A stretch of DNA of 12,664 bases from Schaedlerella sp. (lineage in GTDB: Bacteria > Bacillota > Clostridia > Lachnospirales > Lachnospiraceae), in assembly GCA_020024595.1 (NCBI GenBank), contig JAHHTO010000069.1, forward strand, positions 1 to 12,664, written 5' to 3'. The notes beneath the pieces were generated by a model that was not told the origin of the DNA, did not search any database, and worked only from the letters and a program-made list of their open reading frames with translations. The position numbers and the translations under genes are program-made. Position 1 is the first letter of the stretch. Each line of letters starts with the position of its first letter. Shown one piece after another: positions 6,814-12,664 of the stretch.

Positions 6814-8829
6814 ATGAATAGGCAGCATTGTTTTTGTGGAAAGTGGATTGCAGACGATGAGTTTTTTAATATAAAACCAAGAAATGTATTCCACAGACAG
6901 TTAGAAAAAGTGAATATTCCATGCGACGAACGTAGAGATTGTCACACTTTATTCAGAAAGCAGTTTGATTATAATCGGGATTTTACATCTGCCACAATAT
7001 ATATTTCCGCAGATGATTATTACAAATTATATATCAATGGACAATTTGTAGCACAAGGACCGGCACCTGCATATCATTTTGAGTACAATTACAATGTGAT
7101 CGATGTACATCCCTATCTGGTAAAAGGTAAAAATACCATTGCGGTACATACGCTCTATCAAGGACTGATCAATCGCGTTTGGCAGAGCGGTGATAACAGA
7201 CATGGACTTATTCTTGATCTGGATATTGACGGAGACAACGTTTTGGCTAGTGATGAAACATTCAAGACACATCGACATAGTGCATATTCAGAAACAGGAG
7301 TGGTCGGGAATCAGACACAATTTTTGGAAACATATGACAGCAGATCTGCAGAGGTTGGCTTTGCAGACATGAATTTTGACGATTCTTCATGGGAATATGC
7401 TAAAATTCATCATTTTGATGATCATTGCCTTAAGGAACAAATCAGTTCTATGCTGGTATTTGAAAAGAAATTACCTGTAAAAGAAAAATGGAATGGTAAC
7501 TCCGTGCTCATCGATTTCGGATCTAACTATGTTGGCTATCTTGTCATGACTGCAATTGGTAAAGGTGGCGATGTTGTTACGGTACGCTGTGGACAGGAAC
7601 TGGATGAAGATGGGAATGTTCGTTTTATTTTACGGGCTAATTGTAAATATGAAGAAACCTGGATCCTATCAGATGGTGAAAGCAGTTTGGATTGGTTCGA
7701 TTATAAATCTTTTCGTTATGCACAGATTTGTATTCCTGACGGGTGTGCTCTATCTGGTGTCCATATGAATGTCCGGCATTATCCATTTACACTGCAGGCT
7801 AATTTAAAAGAAAAATATGCTTCGGATGCGCAGCTGAAAAAAGTTTGGAATCTGTGTGTACATACCCAGCAATACGGTGTTCAGGAAGTCATTCAGGACT
7901 GCATGGAGCGTGAAAAAGGATTTTATGTGGGAGATGGGTGCTATACTGCCTTAACCCATATGATCTTGACGAGGGATGACAGTATCGTTAAAAAACTGAT
8001 TCACGATAGTTTTTCTTCTGGTTTTATAACAGATGGACTGGTTACCTGTCTGGACTGCTCCTTTATGCAAGAGATTGCTGAATATCCACTCATGCTCGTA
8101 TACTTGATTTTATGGCATTACAATTTTACGGGAGATCGAGAATTCCTTGAAGAAAATTATGCAAAAGTGGTTCTCCTTTTGGATTCTTACCGTAGGAATT
8201 ATGAGAAGAATTTTTTGTTGAATAATTTGGACAGATGGTGTGTTGTTGAGTGGCCTAAAAATTTTCAGGATAATTACGATGCCGATATTTCGGAAGGAAA
8301 AGTTTGTAGAGATGTACACATTTCCATTAATGCATACTATATTGCAGCAATTAAAGCGGCAAACCGAATCAGTGAAATTTTAAAACTTCCTCTATATCGA
8401 GATGAAAATCCGCTGAAGGATGCATTTATGTCGGCATTCTATGACAAAGAGCGGCATTTGTTCAAAGACAGTGAATCTAGCGATCACATCAGTTTGATTG
8501 GAAATGTTTTTCCGTTTGCTTTTGAACTTTGCCCCGATGATGAATGTAAAAATAATATTATTCAGATGCTCGAGCATAGAGGAATTCATTCTCTTTCCAT
8601 GTTTGGTACATTTCTTGCCTTAATGGGTTATATACGTTCGCACAGAGAAGATCTGGTTGAGGCCAGTCTACGAGATGAAGGAGCGTGGCTCAGAATGCTG
8701 CGGGAGGGTGCAACTACGACATTTGAAAGCTGGGGAAAGAATACGAAATGGAATACTTCCTTGTTCCATATGACATTTTCTTATGCAGCAGCTTTTATGG
8801 CTGACTTTGATTTGAATTCCATATTTTGA
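6814..8829 (+). CDS. Alpha-L-rhamnosidase-like glycoside hydrolase (GH78-like)
   Basis: About 671-residue cytoplasmic enzyme expected to remove non-reducing alpha-L-rhamnose from oligosaccharides by inversion. The N-terminal beta domain (ATIYISADDYYKLYINGQFV, 60-79) is the galactose-binding-like module usual in these proteins. It is followed by a second beta module (IDFGSNYVGYL, 233-243) and an (alpha/alpha)6 catalytic barrel from about residue 330. DCMEREKGFYVGDG (362-375) corresponds to the family motif DCPxRxExxGWxGD, with Met for Pro and one residue fewer; Glu367 is the probable acid. GATTTFESW (632-640) matches the GATTxWExW motif, making Glu638 the probable base. There is no signal peptide. 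The start is uncertain: ATG 6814 (GAGAG at 6804-6808) was chosen, but ATG 6802 and GTG 6790 (GAGG at 6779-6782) are in frame and alter only a few residues. The motif divergence leaves room for a related specificity. Confidence 0.8.
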   Translation: MNRQHCFCGKWIADDEFFNIKPRNVFHRQLEKVNIPCDERRDCHTLFRKQFDYNRDFTSATIYISADDYYKLYINGQFVAQGPAPAYHFEYNYNVIDVHPYLVKGKNTIAVHTLYQGLINRVWQSGDNRHGLILDLDIDGDNVLASDETFKTHRHSAYSETGVVGNQTQFLETYDSRSAEVGFADMNFDDSSWEYAKIHHFDDHCLKEQISSMLVFEKKLPVKEKWNGNSVLIDFGSNYVGYLVMTAIGKGGDVVTVRCGQELDEDGNVRFILRANCKYEETWILSDGESSLDWFDYKSFRYAQICIPDGCALSGVHMNVRHYPFTLQANLKEKYASDAQLKKVWNLCVHTQQYGVQEVIQDCMEREKGFYVGDGCYTALTHMILTRDDSIVKKLIHDSFSSGFITDGLVTCLDCSFMQEIAEYPLMLVYLILWHYNFTGDREFLEENYAKVVLLLDSYRRNYEKNFLLNNLDRWCVVEWPKNFQDNYDADISEGKVCRDVHISINAYYIAAIKAANRISEILKLPLYRDENPLKDAFMSAFYDKERHLFKDSESSDHISLIGNVFPFAFELCPDDECKNNIIQMLEHRGIHSLSMFGTFLALMGYIRSHREDLVEASLRDEGAWLRMLREGATTTFESWGKNTKWNTSLFHMTFSYAAAFMADFDLNSIF

Positions 8830-8923
8830 TTGTAAAAAAGATCAAATTCATAGGCTGAAACAGAGATTACCCACTGTATTTACAAATATTTGAAATCAAT
8901 CTGCTAAAGAAGGAGTTGTTTTT

Positions 8924-9610
8924 ATGAAGCGTAGTGAAATTAACAAGGCATTAAAGGAATTGGAGAATGCGTGTAAAGAGTATAGGTGTTACCTACCTCC
9001 GTTTTGCAACTTTACCCCTGAAGAATGGCAGACTAAGGGCCATGAGTATGACGAAATTCGTGAGTGTATGTTGGGATGGGATATTACAGATTACGGTTTA
9101 GGCAATTTTGACAAGGTCGGCTTCTCTCTCATCACTATCCGCAACGGCAATCAGAAAATGAAGGACAAGTACCCCAAGGTCTACGCAGAGAAACTGCTGT
9201 ATCTGAAAGAGGGACAGTATTCTCCGAATCATTTTCACTGGTACAAAACCGAGGATATTATCAACCGAGGAGGTGGTAATGTGCTGATTAAGGTTTATAA
9301 TAGTCTGCCAGATGAATCCATTGACTACAAAACAGATGTGACTGTTCATACAGATGGCCGCACTTATACCGTACCTGCAGGTTCAGTAATTCGTCTTACT
9401 CCTGGTGAAAGCATCCATGTGCAGCAGTATATGTATCACGACTTCAATGTGGAGCCTGGAACAGGCGCTGTCCTCTTGGGAGAAGTCAGTCAGTGCAACG
9501 ATGATAATACTGATAATCGTTTTAATCCCCCTGTTGGCCGTTTCCCGGAGATTGAAGAGGATGAGCCTCCTTACCGCCTGCTTTGCAATGAGTATCCTGA
9601 GGTAAAGTAA
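8924..9610 (+). CDS. D-lyxose/D-mannose ketol-isomerase family protein (cupin)
   Basis: 228 residues, the usual length of the D-lyxose isomerase family (EC 5.3.1.15). These metal-dependent cupins interconvert D-lyxose and D-xylulose and often D-mannose and D-fructose. The cupin core is visible: EKLLYLKEGQYSPNHFHWYK (89-108) with His103 and His105, then Glu110 in KTEDII, and a second motif with PAGSVIRLTPGESIHV (151-166) and His172 in MYHDF. These four residues are the expected metal ligands. The C-terminus (GEVSQCNDDNTDNRF and PPYRLLCNEYP) also matches the family. ATG 8924 follows AAGGAG (8910-8915) by 8 nt. The gene is followed after 5 nt by a mutarotase-like gene and then a sugar kinase, forming a tight monosaccharide cassette. 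By this reading mannose or lyxose goes to fructose or xylulose and is then phosphorylated. The real substrate in this locus may differ. Confidence 0.85.
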   Translation: MKRSEINKALKELENACKEYRCYLPPFCNFTPEEWQTKGHEYDEIRECMLGWDITDYGLGNFDKVGFSLITIRNGNQKMKDKYPKVYAEKLLYLKEGQYSPNHFHWYKTEDIINRGGGNVLIKVYNSLPDESIDYKTDVTVHTDGRTYTVPAGSVIRLTPGESIHVQQYMYHDFNVEPGTGAVLLGEVSQCNDDNTDNRFNPPVGRFPEIEEDEPPYRLLCNEYPEVK

Positions 9611-9615
9611 GGGGT

Positions 9616-10491
9616 ATGTTACTTACACTTGAAAGCGAAAAAATCTGCTTGTCAGTAGAAACTTTAGGGGCTCAGATGATGAGCATTTGTGCTACTGACG
9701 GTACAGAATATCTGTGGCAAGGCGACTCCAGGTATTGGAGCGATCGGGCACCGCTGCTGTTTCCCTTCGTTGCAAGGCTTACCAATGATTCCTACCGTTT
9801 TCATGGGAAATTTTACAATATGGGAATCCATGGCTTTGCATCCAAATCTGAATTTATACCCGTTGTGAAGGAAAAAGATAGATTGGTCCTTGCTTTAAAT
9901 AGTAGCAAAGAGACAATGCAGCAGTATCCTTTTGATTTTTGCTTGCAAGTTACCTACAAGCTTGTAGATAATTCTGTTTTAGTTTCCTATCGCGTCGCAA
10001 ACTGGAGTAAAGAAATTATGCCCTTTGGTATTGGGGGGCACCCGGGTTTTCGGGTTCCTCTTGATTCTTCTGAAAAGTTCACGGACTATATGTTAGAATT
10101 CTCAGAAGCCTGTCAGCCCGATCGGGTAGGCTTCACTCCTTTGCTGTACCTCAGCGGTCATGACGAACCTTATCCTCTTGAGAATGGAAAAATTTTGCGC
10201 CTTCGTCACGACCTTTTTGACAATGATGCCATTATCCTTAAAAATATGGCAAAAAAAGTTACCCTTCGTTCTCAGATTTCTGGCAGAGGAGTCGCTGTTT
10301 CATACCCCAATATGCCATATCTTGGCATCTGGCACTGGCCTAAAATGGATGCACCCTATGTGTGTATTGAGCCATGGACCTCTTTGCCTTCCCGGCAAAA
10401 TGTGGTGGAGGAGCTCTCCTGTAAAAGTGATCTTGTACATCTTTCCCACGGGGAAAGCTTTGATACTACTTGGGAAATTACAATTTTATGA
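9616..10491 (+). CDS. Aldose 1-epimerase family protein (LacX/GalM-like mutarotase)
   Basis: 291-residue cytoplasmic beta-sandwich protein of the aldose 1-epimerase superfamily, LacX-like branch. It carries WQGDSRYWSDRAPLLFPFVA (34-53), a conserved segment of that branch, plus MGIHGFA (69-75), FGIGGHPGFRVP (137-148) with His142 as the likely acid, GIWHWPKMDAPY (237-248), and IEPWTSLP (251-258) with Glu252 as the likely base. It would interconvert the alpha and beta anomers of a sugar so the neighbouring isomerase or kinase gets the form it needs. The gene begins 5 nt after the isomerase stop and has only a weak ribosome site (AAGG at 9609-9612, very close to the ATG), which suggests translational coupling. 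Length is normal. The sugar specificity is not visible. Confidence 0.88.
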   Translation: MLLTLESEKICLSVETLGAQMMSICATDGTEYLWQGDSRYWSDRAPLLFPFVARLTNDSYRFHGKFYNMGIHGFASKSEFIPVVKEKDRLVLALNSSKETMQQYPFDFCLQVTYKLVDNSVLVSYRVANWSKEIMPFGIGGHPGFRVPLDSSEKFTDYMLEFSEACQPDRVGFTPLLYLSGHDEPYPLENGKILRLRHDLFDNDAIILKNMAKKVTLRSQISGRGVAVSYPNMPYLGIWHWPKMDAPYVCIEPWTSLPSRQNVVEELSCKSDLVHLSHGESFDTTWEITIL

Positions 10492-10505
10492 AAGGAGTTT
10501 GTCCT

Positions 10506-11465
10506 ATGATTGATGTTGTGGCACTTGGCGAATTACTGATTGACTTTGCCTATGACAGCTCCGATGCTGACGGCTACCCAACTTTGGCAGCCCATCCAGG
10601 CGGAGCACCAGCTAATTTCCTGGCAACTATTACCAAGTTTGGGGGCGAGACGGCGCTGATGGGCAAGGTTGGCAACGATGCTTTTGGAAAAATGCTGATT
10701 GGGACGCTGAAAAAATCCGGGATTGAGACCCGTGGCCTCATTACTACTGATGATGCGTTCACCACATTGGCCTTTGTCACATTTGACGAGACTGGAAACC
10801 GTAAATTTTCTTTCTCTCGCAAACCAGGCGCTGATACTTGTCTCACATTTGATGAGCTGGATCTCAGCCTAATTGACGAGGCTAGGGTATTTCATTTTGG
10901 CTCTTTAAGTCTTACAAACGAGCCCGTCCGCACTACTACCTACAAAGCTGTGGCTTATGCAAAATCCAAGGGAAAACTCATTACCTACGATCCGAACCTA
11001 AGAAAACCTTTGTGGAAGGACTTGGACGTAGCCAAACAGCAACTCGTCTGGGGGCTCTCCCAAGCGGACGTAGTGAAGATTAGCGATGAAGAGGTGAAGT
11101 TTCTCTTTGACCTTGGCGTGGAGGAGGGCGCTGCGTACATTATCAAGACATATCCGAATGTCAAGCTCGTATTTGTTACCTGCGGTGCCAAAGGTTGCTA
11201 CTTTAAGAATACTATTGCCTCTGGAATGGTACCTAGCCTGAAAAGTATCAAGGTTATTGATACTACAGGTGCAGGTGATATTTTTGGTGGCAGTGCTGTG
11301 TGGAAGTTGCTGCAATGGGAAAAAGCTCCTGGAGAACTCAATGAGGCAGAGCTGCACGATATAGTAAGCTTTGCCTGTACCTGTGCAGCACTGTCTACTA
11401 CACGTCCTGGCGGTATTTCCAGTGTGCCCGAATACAAAGCAGTAAAACAAATGCTTGTAAAATAA
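10506..11465 (+). CDS. PfkB-family carbohydrate kinase, fructokinase-like
   Basis: 319-residue ribokinase/PfkB sugar kinase that transfers phosphate from ATP to a sugar hydroxyl in the cytoplasm. Hallmarks: VALGELLIDF (5-14), substrate motif GGAPANFLA (32-40), YDPNLRKPLW (161-170), KISDEE (191-196), the anion-hole and base motif DTTGAGDIFGG (252-262) with Asp258 as catalytic base, and TTRPGGISSVP (298-308). GGAPAN together with the late TRPG motif fits bacterial fructokinases best; a 2-keto-3-deoxygluconate kinase is the main alternative and would suit the KduI pathway. ATG 10506 follows AAAGGAG (10491-10497) by 8 nt; an upstream in-frame ATG at 10470 lies inside the previous gene and is rejected. 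Third gene of the isomerase-mutarotase-kinase cassette. The codon use looks more G+C rich than that of the glycan-hydrolase genes. Confidence 0.88.
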   Translation: MIDVVALGELLIDFAYDSSDADGYPTLAAHPGGAPANFLATITKFGGETALMGKVGNDAFGKMLIGTLKKSGIETRGLITTDDAFTTLAFVTFDETGNRKFSFSRKPGADTCLTFDELDLSLIDEARVFHFGSLSLTNEPVRTTTYKAVAYAKSKGKLITYDPNLRKPLWKDLDVAKQQLVWGLSQADVVKISDEEVKFLFDLGVEEGAAYIIKTYPNVKLVFVTCGAKGCYFKNTIASGMVPSLKSIKVIDTTGAGDIFGGSAVWKLLQWEKAPGELNEAELHDIVSFACTCAALSTTRPGGISSVPEYKAVKQMLVK

Positions 11466-11788
11466 ATCCATGTAATTCTGGGCAAAAATTTGACTATCTT
11501 AAGTTTATGCAATGTTTCCTTGAACAGAGGGACATATTATTCTGGTGCCTAAACCGTGCTTTATGAGTTGTTTTATGTGCAGAGAGATCTGACTGACAGA
11601 TTCCAAATATTCACAGAAAAAGTAACAAACTTTCTTATTATCATTGCTTACAGCAGAGAATACTGCTTCAAACACGGAATGCTTCTATTTTTAAATGAAT
11701 CATAGGTCGTTGGTAGCATTGAGGCGGCAATTCCGATTCTACTAAGCAAATAATAAATGTCATCTGAATAACAGAAAGGAGTTTTATA
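11466..11788. other. 323-bp gene-free spacer upstream of kduI
   Basis: No coding potential or RNA gene was recognised. There is no clear intrinsic terminator after the kinase and no convincing promoter: TTGACT at 11490-11495 has no matching -10 at 16-18 nt. Two short perfect inverted repeats are present: ATCTG-ACTGA-CAGAT (11587-11601) and AGCAG-AGAATA-CTGCT (11652-11667). The second overlaps ACTGCTTCAA (11662-11671), a 10-mer also found at 4066-4075 in the other long spacer. The gap probably holds the kduI promoter or operator, but this is inference from position. Confidence 0.4.
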
Positions 11789-12631
11789 ATGGATATTCGT
11801 TATTCTTGCAACCAGCGTGATTTTAAGCGCTACACTACTGAGGAAACTCGCAAAGAGTTTCTGATTGAAAAACTGTATGTTCCCAACGAGGTGGTTGCTG
11901 TCTACAGCCATGTGGATCGTATGGTAACACTCGGCTGTATGCCAACGGGTGAAATGGTATCAATCGATAAGGGAATTGATGTGTGGCACAATTTCGGTAC
12001 GCACTATTTTCTTGAGCGCCGGGAAATTGGAATTTTTAACATAGGTGATGAAGGCACAATCTCCGTGGATGGTACAATCTACGAGCTGGGTTATAAGGAT
12101 TGTCTCTATATCACCAAGGGGGCAAAAGAGGTGCTTTTTGCATCGAAACATGCTGAAAAGCCAGCAAAATTCTACATGGTATCTGCACCAGCGCACTGTT
12201 CTTATGAAACACGCCTGATTAAGATTGCGGATGCTGCAAAGAAGCCTTTGGGCTCTGTTGATACCAGTAACAAGCGTGTCATCAATCAGTTCATTCACCC
12301 TGATGTATTGAAAACCTGTCAGTTGTCCATGGGCATGACTGTTTTGGAACCTGGTAGTGTTTGGAATACTATGCCTTGTCACACCCATGAACGCCGTATG
12401 GAAGTTTATATGTACTTTGAAATTCCTGAAGATAATGTAGTTTTCCATATGATGGGCGAAGGTAATGAGACACGCCATATTGTCATGCAAAATGAGCAGG
12501 CTGTCATTAGCCCATCCTGGAGCATCCATGCTGGTGCTGGCACCAGTAACTATACCTTTATCTGGGCTATGGGTGGTGAGAACCAGGCTTTTGACGATAT
12601 GGATACAATCCCCAATGTCGAACTGCGTTGA
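11789..12631 (+). CDS. kduI: 5-dehydro-4-deoxy-D-glucuronate isomerase (4-deoxy-L-threo-5-hexosulose-uronate ketol-isomerase)
   Basis: 280 residues, the standard KduI length (EC 5.3.1.17). It isomerises 5-keto-4-deoxyuronate, the product of unsaturated uronyl hydrolases, to 3-deoxy-D-glycero-2,5-hexodiulosonate, which KduD reduces to KDG. It is a Zn-dependent double cupin. The N-terminal half holds the family segment EVVAVYSHVDRMVTLGCMP (34-52) and YFLERREIGIFNIG (73-86). The C-terminal half holds PCHTHERRMEVYMYFE (196-211) with His198, His200 and Glu205, and WSIHAGAG (244-251) with His247. Those four match the Zn ligands of E. coli KduI at an offset of two. AAAGGAG (11775-11781) lies 7 nt before the ATG. 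This is the natural partner of the GH105 enzyme encoded upstream, and together they tie the locus to uronate-containing glycans. A ribosome site right after the stop points to a further co-transcribed gene, plausibly kduD. Confidence 0.96.
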   Translation: MDIRYSCNQRDFKRYTTEETRKEFLIEKLYVPNEVVAVYSHVDRMVTLGCMPTGEMVSIDKGIDVWHNFGTHYFLERREIGIFNIGDEGTISVDGTIYELGYKDCLYITKGAKEVLFASKHAEKPAKFYMVSAPAHCSYETRLIKIADAAKKPLGSVDTSNKRVINQFIHPDVLKTCQLSMGMTVLEPGSVWNTMPCHTHERRMEVYMYFEIPEDNVVFHMMGEGNETRHIVMQNEQAVISPSWSIHAGAGTSNYTFIWAMGGENQAFDDMDTIPNVELR

Positions 12632-12648
12632 TGTACCGCTTATGCTAA

Positions 12649-12664
12649 CGGAGGAAAAAATTAT
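12649..12664 (+). promoter_or_regulatory. Ribosome binding site of a gene starting at the right edge
   Basis: CGGAGGA (12649-12655) is followed by an A-rich spacer, and the window ends in TTAT, where an AT at 12663-12664 could begin an ATG with an ideal 8-nt spacing. The kduI stop lies only 17 nt upstream, so the next gene is probably in the same operon; kduD is the usual neighbour, but nothing of it is visible. Confidence 0.6.

Noticed and set aside
8804..8850. Possible terminator after the rhamnosidase gene (TTTGAT ... ATCAAA)
   Set aside because: The stem is short, AT-only apart from one G:C pair, and is not followed by a T-run.
11490..11518. Promoter with TTGACT -35 box downstream of the kinase
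   Set aside because: The hexamer 17 nt downstream is TGTTTC, which is not a -10 box; no better box lies at 16-18 nt.
1..12664. CRISPR array, tRNA/rRNA genes, insertion sequences or phage attachment sites
   Set aside because: Reading both strands showed no spaced direct repeats, no cloverleaf or rRNA-like segments, no transposase motifs and no terminal inverted repeats.

Overview
The window is part of one co-directional (+ strand) sugar-utilisation locus. It most likely comes from a low-to-moderate GC Clostridia/Bacillota bacterium, possibly a gut or rumen Lachnospiraceae/Oscillospiraceae-type organism. This is inferred from the strong AGGAGG-type ribosome binding sites, the A/T-biased codon use and the family mix; no rRNA or marker gene is present to prove it. 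Every convincing gene lies on the + strand, and the minus-strand ORFs look like shadows.

Region 1 (1-3900) holds the 3' end of a DppC/OppC-type permease, then the two ATPases of the same importer (OppD-like and OppF-like), a HAD-superfamily hydrolase and a GH105-type unsaturated uronyl hydrolase. The genes are nearly gapless: two junctions overlap by exactly 8 nt and one has a 2-nt gap. The block ends at a strong intrinsic terminator (3915-3946) embedded in a set of competing inverted repeats.

Region 2 (4122-8829) holds a 544-residue protein of unassigned function with a probable (alpha/alpha) toroid plus beta-sheet layout, a xylose-isomerase-like TIM-barrel isomerase/epimerase, and a GH78-like alpha-L-rhamnosidase. 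None has a signal peptide, so digestion after import is expected to be cytoplasmic.

Region 3 (8924-11465) is a compact monosaccharide cassette: a D-lyxose/D-mannose ketol-isomerase-family cupin, a LacX/GalM-like aldose 1-epimerase and a PfkB (fructokinase-like) sugar kinase. Region 4 (11466-12664) is a 323-bp gap, then kduI, then a ribosome binding site for a gene starting at the right edge.

Working model (inference): an Opp/Dpp-type ABC importer brings in oligosaccharides containing L-rhamnose and uronic acid (rhamnogalacturonan-I fragments, or Rha-GlcA glycans such as arabinogalactan, gum or ulvan-type fragments). GH78 removes rhamnose, GH105 removes the 4,5-unsaturated uronate, and KduI isomerises the released 5-keto-4-deoxyuronate towards KDG. 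The 544-residue protein is the best candidate for a missing or new lyase or glycosidase step. KduD, KDG kinase, KDPG aldolase, the solute-binding protein, a regulator and L-rhamnose catabolism genes are not in the window.
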